Part shown: one piece after another, positions 11,245 through 22,715 of the stretch
Numbering within the stretch: position 1 is the first letter of the stretch
Layout: the number at the start of each line of letters is the position of its first letter
Assembly (NCBI RefSeq): GCF_023065955.2
Contig: NW_026622808.1
Coordinates: 39,816,475 to 39,880,474, forward strand
Direction of reading: 5' to 3'
DNA length: 64,000 nucleotides
Origin: Ursus arctos
Lineage: Eukaryota; Chordata; Mammalia; Carnivora; Ursidae
The notes under the pieces: generated by a model
The model's input: the letters and a program-made list of their open reading frames with translations, nothing else
Told to the model about the DNA's origin: nothing
The model's database searches: none
Made by a program: the position numbers and the translations under genes

Positions 11245-11395
11245 TTGTTGTTGTTGTTGTTTGAAAGATTTTATTTGTTTATTTAACAGCGAGAGACAGT
11301 GAGAGAGGGAACACAAGCAGGGGGGAGTTGGGAGAGGGAGGAGTAGGCTCCTTGCCTAGCAGGGACGCTTAACGACTGAGCCACCCAGGCGCCCC
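11245..11395 (-). mobile_element. Carnivore SINE with internal deletion
   Basis: Antisense copy preceded by a GTT repeat. The segment joining 'ggctccttgcctagcagggacgc' directly to 'ttaacgactgagccacccagg' lacks the usual 'gatcccaggaccctgggatc' part. Target duplication tggaattgagttt at 11232-11244 and 11396-11408 is perfect. Confidence 0.92.
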
Positions 11396-12694
11396 TGGAA
11401 TTGAGTTTAAAAAGGTGAAATTACACCACCTAGTGGAAGTAGTGATTGTTTGGTGGTTTTGTTTTTAAGAAAAACTTTCTGCAGGATTTAATGTAATTTC
11501 CTGGATATTAGGAATCTTTTAATAGCTTAAAATAAACTTGGCAACTAGTCTCTTTTAAGTGTAAGCTGTGTTTTATGGCTTTTATTAGATTCCTTAATCT
11601 ATATTTTTAGAGTTATATTTAAAAAAACGGTACCTGTAACTCTAATTAGATCAAATTTTCTTTAATCGTTATTTATCAAGGATGTGGAGAAAAATAAATG
11701 CATACTTTAAACCTCAAGTACTGTCTTTGAAGCATATCCTTCTTTTTTGATGTGGCTCCAGAGGTATTAGGGTAGTAAGTGTTCTTCTTTGGCTAATGAC
11801 AGGAATAGAAGAAAGTGAAATTTAAAGGTGTGCCATAACCACAGCTGAATGCTGTGTGAGCGTTTTCACCTTGACTTCTAGTGAAGGAGACCCTCTTAAC
11901 AGCTATCAAATGTTAACAAGTGACCTAGAGATAAGGCTTTGCTTGCCAATGTCCTTCTCTGTAAAAATATCCCTTTGGAGCTGCCAAATAGTTATATAAC
12001 TCCTTGATCCCTTAATTACGTTGGTGGACTCTTATTATTTTTGGCATATTTGATTGCTGCTAAGTAGTATACAGTCACAAAGAATCAGAACACCTGAAAA
12101 TGCAAGAGATTGTGAAACAGTCTCTCTCCTTAAATATATATATTTATATATATCATTCTTGAAAGGAAAAATTAAAAGACATTTCTATTTTAGATGTCAT
12201 ACTCATGCAGCCAAGCCATTAAGAAGTATCTTCCCTACTGACCAAATTGTTTGGCTTAGTTTGATATGAGTTTGTTCTGAAAGATACGTATATATTTTTA
12301 AAAATTTATATAAAATTGGAAATGGAGGGTTTTATATAGATATATATAGAGAGAGGGAGAGATAAAATGGAGGGTTAAACATTCGTTAGATTCTTCTAAT
12401 CTGGGTTTCCTTTTTTTAAATTTTAAACTCTTATAAATTATGAGTAAAAGGAAAACAAAAACAGGGGATTTGTTTTCTGTTAATAGGGGGAGGTGCAGCT
12501 CAGTACCCCTAACAGACCAGGAAATGAGACTAAAACGATGTGACTTATATATATTTTACAAGGTAGATTTATCAGATTTGAAAGTAAGATATGAAGTGGG
12601 ATGTAAGAGGAGACTGTTTTCAGAATGTACTTTGATTTCTCTTCAAGGGTCATGCTGAGTTTATTAGAATCTCTTTTGTGATTTGTACTATTAG

Positions 12695-12790
12695 GAGGCC
12701 TTACATCGGGAACAGATGTTGGAACAGAAGTTAGCCACACTTCAGCGGCTACTAGCTATCACCCAAGAGGCTTCAGATACCAGTTGGCAG
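12695..12790 (+). CDS. SLMAP: SLMAP exon D: start of first coiled coil
   Basis: A 96-nt, phase 0-0 exon; acceptor 'gtactattag', donor 'gtattc'. It encodes 32 residues (about 174-205) beginning EALHREQMLEQKLATLQRLL. Leu/Met residues at a and d spacing make this the first clear leucine-zipper-like coiled coil. In the known protein this part supports homodimerisation and contact with the STRIPAK adaptors SIKE1/FGFR1OP2. Skipping would keep the frame. Confidence 0.96.
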
Positions 12791-13040
12791 GTATTCCAGT
12801 TGCCTTTATATTCAAGAAGCATTTAAGTATATTAGTATCCCTTAGATATTGATTAAAAGTGAATTTTTTTAGCAGGCAAAGTTATTTCTTAATGACCAAT
12901 TATTGAAAATTTAACATTTTACAATGGATTTTGGTTAGTTTTATGATTTTATATCTTTTTTTGGCAGTAGCAACCTTTTTGGTATGTGTAATTTTTTAGT
13001 TATCCTGGGATTTTATTTATATTTAATTTTTCTTCAACAG

Positions 13041-13112
13041 GCTTTAATAGATGAAGATAGACTCTTATCACGGTTAGAAGTTATGGGAAACCAATTACAG
13101 GCATGCTCCAAA
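13041..13112 (+). CDS. SLMAP: SLMAP exon E: coiled coil
   Basis: A 72-nt, phase 0-0 exon separated from exon D by a 250-nt intron that shows no repeat; acceptor 'tcttcaacag', donor 'gtaagt'. It reads ALIDEDRLLSRLEVMGNQLQ then ACSK, about residues 206-229. The heptad pattern continues (L, L, L, V, L), with a Cys near the end. Confidence 0.96.
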
Positions 13113-14432
13113 GTAAGTATTAATCTCAAGTAAAGATCCATAAAGAAAAATGCATAAACTATGCATGAAAAATGCATAGTTTTTTATGTAGCTTCGTTTC
13201 TTTGACTGTCATTTTGAGTACATGCTAAAACATTTATACGTTTTCACCATTCTTTTAAATCTTTTGTCATTATAGGAAATTTCAAACATACATGTAAGGA
13301 GAAAGAATTGTATATTGAATACCCGTATACAACTCTTTCTTTTTTTTCTATCACAGTTGATATTTGCTGGAGAAACTGGGTCATTTGTCCTCTATAATTT
13401 CCCTCAATCTGGATTGTTATTTAAACATCCTTCTAGTTCTTCTCCCACACCATAAATTGGTAGTTTGATCTAGAGATTTGATCTGATTTAGGTTCAACTG
13501 TTTTTTGCCAACAATACTTCATGAATAGTATTGTGTACTTTCACCAGAAGGCACCATAAGGTCTAGTTGTCTTTCTTTTTGAGATATTAGCAATTTCCGA
13601 TGATCCTTGCCTAGATCCATGGTGATGTTGTAGTTCTGTTTTTCCTTCATTTATTAGTTGGATTACTTCTGTAAATACTTCTATTCCCCCTCATAAACCA
13701 TTTTGTTACCCTGAAGTCATTTTCTTTAGGAAAAGAAGGATAAGTGATTTTCTCCATTTATTTACTGGATTTCAAAGTAATGAATTGGTTCCTTCTCACC
13801 CACCAAAGAATGACTATGAAGTGTTTTTTTTTCCCAAACTTAGATTTAAATATATTTCGTGTGTTTCAGCCTATTCCATTTGTTGTTCTTACTGATGCTC
13901 AAATTATCCCATCTTTGGTGTCTGAGTCCTTTCGGTAGAACCCCAGCAAACTTTGATATCTTCCTGCTGTCATTTTAGACAAGGGGTTCCAGACTCATCT
14001 TCTACATTTCCTGCCTCAGAGCTGGAATCAGCTTTTTCCTCAGGCTGCTCTTATTCCTTTTGGCTTAACCATTTTTTTTAAAATGCTTGGCCCCTTTGAA
14101 AGTAAGAGATTATTTTTGCCCACAAATGTAAATATTGTGGCTTACAGAGAATATGACAGATAGGAGACTTAATTCATTTTGTACATTTGAGAGAAATTCT
14201 CCATTTCCTTTGACATTTTTTTTCTATTGGAAGTGTGGATTAATATATTTGTGAAGGCATAATTTACAATGCAACTTTTAAATTAGGCTTCAGTTAATAC
14301 AGGGCCAACATTATTTGTATTTGGAGGTACCTCAATATAGAATTCAAAGAGCGTCATAATGTGTTATTTTTTCAAATGGTAAATACTTTAAAAAATTACT
14401 CGGCTATAATTGTAAATATCTTCTAATCCTAG
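13113..14432 (+). other. SLMAP: SLMAP intron E-F
   Basis: A 1320-nt intron, mostly occupied by the antisense L1 remnant described at 13200-14110. Acceptor 'taatcctag' precedes exon F. Confidence 0.85.
13200..14110 (-). repeat. Ancient L1 fragment, antisense
   Basis: Resembles the antisense 3' region of old mammalian L1 elements: 'cattataggaaatttcaaacatacat', 'gtatacaactctttc', 'tttgatctagagatttgatct' with 'ccttcatttattagttggat'. No L1 open frame survives. Ends and subfamily are uncertain. Confidence 0.5.
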
Positions 14433-14573
14433 AATCAAACAGAAGATAGTTTACGGAAGGAACTGATAGCATTACAGGAGGATAAACACAACTACGAGAC
14501 GACAGCCAAAGAGTCCCTGAGGCGGGTTCTTCAGGAGAAAATTGAAGTGGTTAGAAAACTTTCAGAAGTTGAG
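14433..14573 (+). CDS. SLMAP: SLMAP exon F: coiled coil, includes residue V269
   Basis: A 141-nt, phase 0-0 exon; acceptor 'taatcctag', donor 'gtattt'. It encodes 47 residues (about 230-276), from NQTEDSLRKELIALQEDKHN to the end VVRKLSEVE. Highly charged heptads continue the first coiled coil. The codon GTT at 14550-14552 corresponds to Val269. A V269I change in human SLMAP has been reported in Brugada syndrome (from memory); the reference Val is present here. Confidence 0.96.
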
Positions 14574-15677
14574 GTATTTCATTTTAACAAATACAAAGTG
14601 GTAGTGTGATTTAAATTTTTTAGCCTAAAATTGCTAATATTCTAGGACATTTTAAACTTGAGTATTATATAGCTAGGAAATATTTCCTGTCTATCAAGTG
14701 GGAAGAGGTAGGATCCTGTTTTCGTTGTTAGGAATTTTCAACATAACCACGTGAGTCTGGTGCTTGTGTCACTACTCAGTGGCTAAGCAAATAAAAGCCT
14801 AATCAGGGGGTCTTACTGTGTGCATTCTGCTTAGGATTCAGCCTCTCACACAGTGGACTGTGATATGTGCCAGGGAATTGATCTCCTGTCACCTAATTTT
14901 GCTTTTCTTTCAATTGAGGTTAGTTAGTTGAAGGTGGAGAACCTTACCACTGTTCTTATTTACCCATCCTCTAGAGAAGAAAACTGTGTCTAACTTTGGA
15001 TGTCAAAGAGAAAATAACTCTGAGGTCTTTTCTTGATCTTTTAGGAATAATCAAATGTGATTCTCATTGCTTTAAAAACAACCTAATCGATAATGTAGGT
15101 CATTCCGTTGAACCACTGCTAAATTATCACAGAAGTTATTTGTTACCGGATTTAATTAAAATGCCCATTGGAAACTGAATAGTAAAAATACTATATATAG
15201 TATAACTATAGAATATGGTGTAGTAATAGTTTCTAAAATAGCCTCATCCCATAGTAACTAATTCACTGTTGTGTCACTAATTTGACATTCAAGGAAAGAA
15301 AATTGCTTGCTGTCTTCTAATATTCTTATTAAGTTGATTGTGCATATTATCAAACTTGCTTTCAGGAATTGATAGCTTAAAATATTTTCAAGTCTTACAG
15401 TCATACCCAGTGGCCTTTTAAAAGAGTAGTTATATAAAAGTAACATCTTTTCCTCCCCTGCCCCCTTTCTGTTGTTTTGTTTTTCTTCAAATTTTTTGTT
15501 GTATTTTCTGTTTTAGCATGTACCTAAAGTAAATTAAAATTCTTATGTTGTTTAACTCTTATGTAAAGGCCAGGGCAGATGTTAATTTAGAACAGCCCAT
15601 AGAGTTAACACTTTTTAGAAATTGAATTTAGAATGTGCATTTATTCTAAATTAGTTATCTGTAAACTTGAATTACAG
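14574..15677 (+). other. SLMAP: SLMAP intron F-G
   Basis: A 1104-nt intron without SINE or other recognisable repeat. A short frame near 15.0-15.2 kb looks non-coding. The acceptor 'gaattacag' leads into exon G. Confidence 0.85.
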
Positions 15678-15815
15678 CGAAGTCTGAGTAATACTGAAGA
15701 TGAATGTACCCATCTTAAAGAAATGAATGAACGGACTCAGGAAGAATTAAGAGAATTAGCCAATAAATATAATGGAGCAGTTAATGAGATTAAAGATTTA
15801 TCTGATAAATTAAAG
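15678..15815 (+). CDS. SLMAP: SLMAP exon G: coiled coil
   Basis: A 138-nt, phase 0-0 exon; acceptor 'gaattacag', donor 'gtatgt'. It encodes 46 residues (about 277-322), from RSLSNTEDECTHLKEMNERT to NEIKDLSDKLK. The sequence is helix-favouring and lacks Pro and Trp. It contains the internal Met of KEMNERT, the sort of position where shorter isoforms could start if an internal promoter existed; no promoter signal was seen nearby. Confidence 0.96.
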
Positions 15816-16887
15816 GTATGTATTTACTCAACCTGAAAGTATGTTAATTGTCCCTAACACACTGGACAGTTAAGAGGTTAGGTATTGCTGAATAGTTGTT
15901 GATGTAAAATTTGGTAATGGTTGAAATTTGTAGCAAAAATAAGGTGCCATTTAGCCCAAACCCCATTGCCACAGATAATTGAAAGTCTATAAAAGCTGAC
16001 ATACTTCCTCTGGATGGAAATAAATAGTACTTCCCAACAGGCATCTTTTAATATATAACAGGAAGTAGATGTAAATCAGCAAACCCCCAGATATTTAGAC
16101 TTTTTAAAAACTTGAATCTGCTTATCCTTGGGCAGCCCCAAAGGCAGAGCCCAACTATGTTGGAACAAGCGCAGAAGTAATCTTGGAGTGATCTGTATGG
16201 ACCCTTGTAACTTCCTGGGATGTTATTAACTGCTTCAGCTACAGCTCCCTATAGCTATAGGACATTTAGGATTAGGACAGATGAGGCCAGAGGTAATGTC
16301 AAATTGATCATTTAAAATGTTATAACTCAGTTTGTGAAGACCCATCTTTAAATAATTCAAACCATGGAATGAGTGGCTAGAAGATATGTATTTGTTAGAG
16401 AAGACCAGGGCATACCTCCTCTCTGTGTGGTTAGTGAACCTGTAATAGTTTCAAAGACTGGTCTTGTTAAAAGGAGGTCATTTTGGAAAGTGCTTATGAT
16501 CATCATTCCTTCACCTAAACACAGTTTTGTTTAAAATATCAGAGTAAGTTACATTTTAGAACTTACAAACTAATTTAAACAATAGTAATTTCAGGGGAAA
16601 ACCTTACATATTTCCCTCTTGAAAACTGTGGAGTTTTTCATTTTGACCCCCTTATCTGTATGTATTAGGCCTGTTTGCCTGCTACAAGTTTTTCTTTCCT
16701 AGGTGATAGGGAAGCATGACCTCAATGCAGAGCACTTTTGACATTATTTTGACATTTACAAATATGTTCTATACTATTGAATATTCTCCTTAGAAGTTTA
16801 TGGTGAATAAAAGCAGTCCTGCTATAGGCCTCTGAAAGCAATTTCAGACTTTATGAAATAACTGAAAATTTTTTTCTTTCTCAACAG
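15816..16887 (+). other. SLMAP: SLMAP intron G-H
   Basis: A 1072-nt intron with no SINE and no recognised element. It ends in a strong pyrimidine tract, 'tttttttctttctcaacag'. Confidence 0.85.
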
Positions 16888-17056
16888 GTAGCAGAGGGAA
16901 AACAAGAAGAAATCCAACAGAAGGGACAAGCTGAGAAAAAAGAATTACAGCATAAAATAGATGAAATGGAAGAAAAAGAACAGGAGCTCCAGGCAAAAAT
17001 AGAAGCTTTGCAAGCTGATAATGACTTCACCAATGAAAGGCTAACAGCTTTACAAG
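16888..17056 (+). CDS. SLMAP: SLMAP exon H: coiled coil, phase switch
   Basis: A 169-nt exon entering in phase 0 and leaving with one base of a Val codon; acceptor 'tctcaacag', donor 'gtaagt'. It encodes 56 residues (about 323-378), from VAEGKQEEIQQKGQAEKKEL to NDFTNERLTALQ. Extremely rich in Glu, Lys and Gln, it is a classic single-helix or coiled-coil segment. This exon changes the gene from the phase-0 block (C-G) to the phase-1 block (I-P), so it is the one exon between the two blocks that cannot be skipped alone without a frameshift. Confidence 0.96.
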
Positions 17057-17143
17057 GTAAGTTAGCTAGTCCAGAAGTTGATTTGATTTGATTTTTTTTT
17101 CTTTTATCTGTGAAATATCTTTTTCTTGGACTTTTATTTACAG

Positions 17144-17194
17144 TACGGTTAGAACATCTTCAGGAGAAAACTCTTAAAGAATGCAGCAGTTTAG
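17144..17194 (+). CDS. SLMAP: SLMAP exon I: coiled coil
   Basis: A 51-nt, phase 1-1 exon reached across an 87-nt intron, the shortest in the window; acceptor 'ttatttacag', donor 'gtaggt'. It reads VRLEHLQEKTLKECSSL, about residues 379-395, ending the first coiled coil. Its small size and short upstream intron suggest intron-definition splicing together with exon H. Confidence 0.95.
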
Positions 17195-17683
17195 GTAGGT
17201 GTGTTACCATATTTCTTATTTAAAGCTGAATTTTTTCATTGAACTTTTGATGTTTACTCTCTCAGGGGGTATTTATTTTAGAAGGGATATTTTATGTTTT
17301 AGGTATAAAGTATCAACAGTCTTTCAGAAAATTTCCTTTGAAAGTATGCTTGATTGCCACCAGTGGGCACCATTGTTTAGTCCTTGAGATAAATGAAATT
17401 TCTGCATCTGAGACATTCTACTTAGAGATATTTAAATAAGAAAAATACATGCACAGCAGGACCCTTTTTCTTTTGAGGTTCATTGGAAGGCTACTAGGCA
17501 GTTTTAGCTTTTTCTCTGAGTCAATAGAAAATGGCCAGTTGAACCCTTCTTCTAAAAACAAATTTGAAGTGTGCTATACTGTCTTAATGTAAGTAGGAAT
17601 ACAGAATGCCATGGTTACACTTGAGGCCAGTTTTAAAGTAACACTTTCTTTGATCAGGCAATGATACACTGTCTTAATCCTAG
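17195..17683 (+). other. SLMAP: SLMAP intron I-J
   Basis: A 489-nt intron with no recognised repeat. It ends 'gtcttaatcctag', a relatively poor pyrimidine tract. Confidence 0.85.
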
Positions 17684-17734
17684 GGATACAAGTTGATGAC
17701 TTCTTACCTAAAATAAATGGGAGCACAGAAAAAG
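17684..17734 (+). CDS. SLMAP: SLMAP exon J: probable cassette exon
   Basis: A 51-nt, phase 1-1 exon; acceptor 'taatcctag', donor 'gtagtg', which is a weak match to gtragt at its end. It reads GIQVDDFLPKINGSTEK, about residues 396-412. Unlike its neighbours it contains Pro and Gly and breaks the coiled coil. The weak sites, symmetric phase and a following 16.9-kb intron suit an alternatively used exon. The 811/828-residue isoform pair that I remember for human differs by 17 residues, the size of this exon, but also that of exon I. Confidence 0.93.
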
Positions 17735-18439
17735 GTAGTGTAAAAAATTTAAATGTTTTTCTTTCATGATATCCTTTTACTATTTAAGCAGGATAGAGAG
17801 GTCAGCGTTTTAAGGTTTTAAGTGTTTGGAACGAAAAGCACGCAGTTCATAGACCACTGAATCCCAGCTTTAAAAAAAAGCTTCCCTGTATTTTGTAATT
17901 CTTAATGCTATGATTTTTGGTTAGATATCCCTTGTTATATGGAAATTTTAACTCTTCAAATAACAGGAAAATGATAACGTTCAACTTTAACATTGGTTTA
18001 TATAGCATAGTATAGCTTTCTCCCCCAGTATATTTTTCAAAGAACTCTACTACAATTTTCTTCCATCAGGTACTGTTTCCTGAGGATATTGGGCCTCCAG
18101 TTTTAATGTTTGTGTCCTGCCCTATCCCTGGCCAAGAGTTTACTTAACAGCCCATTGAGCTCTTGGATATGTCATAGAAACTGCTTTCTTTATACTGTAC
18201 ACATCTGTTTCTTTAATCAGAAAAAACAGGGTCAGTCATTTCTGCTATCTGAAAGATCATTTATTGTTAATGATTAGTTTACTGTGACCCGTCTTTCTGG
18301 ATAGCTTGCATTATCTCTTGCCAAAATGTGTAGCTACTCTTGGTTTTCCTGTTACTGCATGGGGCACTTTTTACCCAAAGGCTTGTACATTCCTTCAGTT
18401 GTGAAGATCCCCATGCACCCTCCCCCATTTCCATCCATC

Positions 18440-18520
18440 CAACATTATTTGAGCACCAGCTATGTGCCAGATCTGCATTAGGTGCTTGAAGTACAGAATG
18501 AATAAAATTATTTTCTGTGT
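18440..18520 (-). repeat. L2-like LINE fragment
   Basis: 'aacattatttgagcaccagctatgtgccagatctgcattaggtgcttgaagtacagaatgaataaa' matches the antisense L2 3' end motif (tattgagcacctactatgtgccagg and following). Confidence 0.6.
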
Positions 18521-19840
18521 TTACAAATCTGTGTACCTCTCATCTTAGTTTTTATACCAAAGTTAGTGGAAGATAGGTCAATACTCAGAACTTCTTATTA
18601 ATATCTTTTTCATGTATCAGGGGATATCTTTATAGTTCTTGGGGCAGCAGCCAACTCTGGTAAAGTTAGGAGGTGTTTTTTGGTTCTTGTTTTTGTGTGG
18701 TTGGTTTTTAATCCGGAACCGGAAAGATAGGCTCAAGTAATCACGTATATGTGAGCTATAAGCTCAAGACCTAATATTGCATATATTCTGTAACAAATCT
18801 TGAAATTTCTAAATTAAAAGTTATTGTCATTAATCATTGTTATTTGACTATATGTGTTTTATAAAATACATCTACATTTTAGAACACCAGTTTGAGTTTC
18901 AATTTGAGAATTTTTAAAGGTGTAGTTTATATTCATTACTAATATTACTAATTTCTATTTATTAATTGTATTTAGCAAACATATATGAAATGACTTAATC
19001 CTCATCTTCTAAAAGCTTGTCATTGTTAAACAAATTTTTATTTTTTGTTGTCATTATTTGCTTTTTTTCCCCTTTCTGGCATGAGCACTTTTCATTCCAA
19101 TTCATCACCGTTTCGATTTAAGCATGTATTTATTAATAATGTTAGTGTTAACTCAAGCTGGGAACATGCCCTTGCTTCACTTAAGAGAATCCCTTTATAT
19201 ACACTAAATCATCTTTATATTATTTTAGAGTTGTCAGATTACTGCTTAAATTTTTTTGCCAATTCCAATTGATTTAGATGAGAATAGTTGGAGACGACTC
19301 CTTGATTTTAGACTGAATAAGATATTTTGGATACTTTAGGGTACTTCTTACCATGATTGTTTTTTCCCTACTGGTGTGTTTGGTTTTTTAGTGGTGATAA
19401 ATTGAGTAGTGTGAGTCACCTGCAGTATATCTTTAACGAAATGAAATAGTAAATATCTTGATATGCACAAAAGCTTCATTATACCAGATTTAGTACAGAG
19501 TGGATTTTGGAATAAGATGAGTCTGTTCTGAATCATTTGTTATATAATAACAAACCAATTATCAAGCATTCCAGTATTACCAAAGTCCATAGCCACAATA
19601 TGCTATCAGATATGACTTTATCTAAAATTACTCTTTAAATAGTAGAGAGAGAAAAAAGTATAGTTTTAAGAGAATATTTTTTAAATATCTGGAGATGTTA
19701 AGATTAATGCTGTTTCTCTAGTAAACTCTATTTTTGAAATTACTAAAATCTAAAGTAGCTGATATAGGCACAGGTTTTATACTATAAATGTTTTTGTATC
19801 TTATCTGATAAGCATAATTCGAATGTATCTTAGTATAGAA

Positions 19841-20180
19841 AAGCTCTAATAGAAATATTATGAGAGTCACATATATAATTTAAAAGTTTCTGATAACCAC
19901 ATTAAAAATATAAAAAGATACAGGTGAAGTGTTAATAATGTGTTTTCATAATGTTTCATAATATATTTACTTTAACCCACTATATCAAAAATATAATTTC
20001 AACATGTAATCAATATTAAAATATTATAAGTAAAGTATTTCACATTCCTTTTTCCTTGGTAAGTTTTTGAAACCAGTGTATATTTATTTTACAATTACAA
20101 CATATCTCAATTCAAACTAGCCATTTTTTCAGGGCTCAGTAGCCACATGTGTATTGAGCATGTGTATTGGACAGCACAGG
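19841..20180. mobile_element. hAT-like DNA transposon fossil
   Basis: One end has 'aaagctctaatagaaatattatgagagtcacat'; the other has 'gggctcagtagccacatgtg' and 'gtattggacagcacagg'. These resemble the ends of a common nonautonomous mammalian MER element with the '…tggctaccgtattggacagcgcag' terminus. I do not name the family with certainty. Confidence 0.5.
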
Positions 20181-21000
20181 TAGTATAGAAAATCAAAATT
20201 TATAGGAAAATCGTGTATAAATAAAACACATTTTAAGTATCACAGTTCTCTCTTTTGTTTCTGTATCTGTCTTTCCTTTACATTTCCACAGCCCTATTTG
20301 GGATCTTAGACATGCCTCCCCTTTTCCCCCACCTTAAGTATCTGATCTCTTTGCATTATCAGTGACATCTTTTATACTTTTGGCAAAGTGAATTCCCAAG
20401 GGGCTGAATTCAAGTAATGAAGTATTAAAAGTGTCATGACCCAAATCTTTTACATATACTATCTGAAAGACTTTCCTCTTATATCTTAGAAAATGCCTTT
20501 TTAGAAGTCATATATATATATATTTATATTTATCTTGCATTTTATCTAAACTAGTATAATAAATATTTTAATCTAGAGTCCAGATATTAAAATGAGAGTA
20601 GAGGAAAGGGTGATTCGGGGCTTAGTGAGTAACGGTGGGATGTGCTGCAGTAATAAATGTCATCTAAAGTCCTGTGATGATAGTCCAAAATTTTGTTTCA
20701 TGTAAGTTCTATTAAGTCCTTTAGGTTAAAATTTGGTTTCAAATGAGTTTTCTTATTTAACCATGATGTTGTATAGTTGGAGTTCTGAAAATGTTATCAT
20801 GGCTTAGGTAGGATTTATGTAAAACAAACTTTGATCATGGTAATTACTGTTTAACTGAGGGCTTCTGTTTTGGATTTCTGGGCTCCAATCAGCAAATGCT
20901 ATTTATTAGACTTTTTTTTTTTTTAATTTCTGTTGGCAGCTAGCCTTTTTTTCTTTTCTTTCCTTTTTGGGACTATAGTGTATTTTTGTGTAGTGTAACT

Positions 21001-21050
21001 ATACAACTATACAATTATATACAACTATACACACACACATATATATATAA
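21001..21050. repeat. AT-rich and (AC)n/(AT)n simple repeat
   Basis: Repeats of 'acaactat' pass into acacacacac and then atatatatat. Short and probably variable in length. Confidence 0.85.
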
Positions 21051-21512
21051 CTGTTGACTAGAGGCTCTGTACACCATGTAAGTAGATAGAGAATGACGAT
21101 TTCAGCAGGAAGGTAAAGGAGATGGCATCAGTAAGGATGTCAATAGAAGTTGTAATGTGATCAGAGTAGGAGATGCCTGCCTCTCAAGCAAAGTTGAGAT
21201 GATGAGGGGTGAGGTGGGTTGAAATGAGAAAAGAAAAGAGGCTTTCACAGGCTGAGTGGTACTAACTTATGTTCTCTTTGACAGCTTTTAGCGCTTTCAC
21301 ACCTTCCAGATAGTCATCATATTGGGATATATTTTTAGCACTTGAACTTCCAAAGTCTATTTAGTAGTTTTGAAAGATCCAGAGATGTAATTGAAGGATG
21401 TTATCCAGATTCAGAAGTTAACTCTTTGAATCAATGTAAATTAAGATTATTTTAAGAAAAGGGTTGAAACTTTTCTTAAACTCCTGTTAGGTTTTGATTC
21501 TCTCCACTCATT

Positions 21513-21535
21513 AAAACAAAACAAAACAAAACAAA
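21513..21535. repeat. (AAAAC)n simple repeat
   Basis: Four AAAAC units in a row, typical of an old poly-A tail or an independent microsatellite. No element body was recognised beside it. Confidence 0.85.
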
Positions 21536-22392
21536 TTCTGTTTGACCTGAGCAAAACCATTTTCCAGGCTCTTATTTTAAAATGCATAGGCATTGACTTT
21601 AATCATTTGGGTGGAGATAAACAATGTAATATTTTGAGAGTATATAAAGTACAGATTAAATGACTCAAAGGGAAAGGTTATTTGTGAAATGAAAGCCTAA
21701 AAATTGAAATGTTGCATCAGTGTCTTAAAATTTTTAAGGCATTTTTTCATGGTATTCTTAAAATATTTATCTTTTGCCTCTTAACTAAGAAGAATAGCTT
21801 TGAAGAGGGACTGTTAGAAGACAGTTATTTGAGAATTAATTCAGTAAGAACAAATAATAAAATTTAAAAATTATTTACAGGTATTTATTAAGCTGTCATG
21901 GAGAAAGGTGTATTTTAAAAGTGGAAGAAGCTTTTTAAAGCAATATATCTGTGGTTTTCTTGAGCTCTTTGGATAGAAACTGCACCTTTAAAAGCTAACC
22001 ATTCAGGATACAAATCAATGATTATATAATTATAATTTTCAGTCATTTAGCTTTATTTAACTCCAAAATATGTCTGCTATTAATATTAAAAATATATTAA
22101 ACTTTTATGAATCTTATTCAGAGTTACTCATGTTAATACATTTCAGTTTTCCTACCTTTGCTGTTGGTTTTCAAAAACAGCAACAAACTATATCCTTAAA
22201 GGTGTTTCTTTCTTTATTAGAGCACTTGCTTTCAAAGAGTGGCGGGGACTGCACTTTTATTCATCAATTCATAGAATGCCAGAGTGAGTACAGAGTATTT
22301 TTCACATTGATTTTAATGAAGTCAGGGGCAAAAATTGAAAAAATGAGAGGAAAAATGAAGATCTCAATGTGTTTGTTATGGTAGAAGTGCAG

Positions 22393-22715
22393 AGGGCCAT
22401 CTTCAGACAGCAGCAATACTTTTCATACTGTTTTGGCTTCTCTCTTTTGAAAAAATTATTTTTGTGGCATTTGCCTTCAAAGATGGATTTCGTATTGCCC
22501 ACCAAAAAAAGGAGGAAGTTTCAGGCTTTTAAATAAAAATTGTTGTCGAGCAGGGAATAAAATGGAATGTCAAGCACCTAAACATTAGCCTGTTTTATTT
22601 AAGTTCTAGTTCTATCAGATTTGCATTTGAAGTTCTTAAATAAATTTCTTAAATGATTAAATGAAGCCATGAAAACAGTGATTTTGTTTGGGCACTCAGA
22701 TCTGAAGATGGCCCT
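22393..22715. repeat. 15-bp inverted repeat pair, 293-bp loop
   Basis: agggccatcttcaga at 22393-22407 is the exact reverse complement of tctgaagatggccct at 22701-22715. The arms are outside any element I recognise. It could be termini of a small DNA transposon, a paired structure or chance. Confidence 0.7.

Larger units (their letters stand above)
9017..12694 (+). other. SLMAP: SLMAP intron C-D
   Basis: A 3678-nt intron holding two young same-strand SINEs 100 bp apart (9123-9327 and 9431-9630), antisense and sense MIRs (9786-10040, 10550-10750) and an internally deleted antisense SINE (11245-11395). The stretch 11.4-12.7 kb has no recognised repeat. Confidence 0.85.

Noticed and set aside
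22070..22384. 104-codon open frame on the + strand
   Set aside because: No domain, no matching SLMAP sequence, no splice sites giving a compatible exon.
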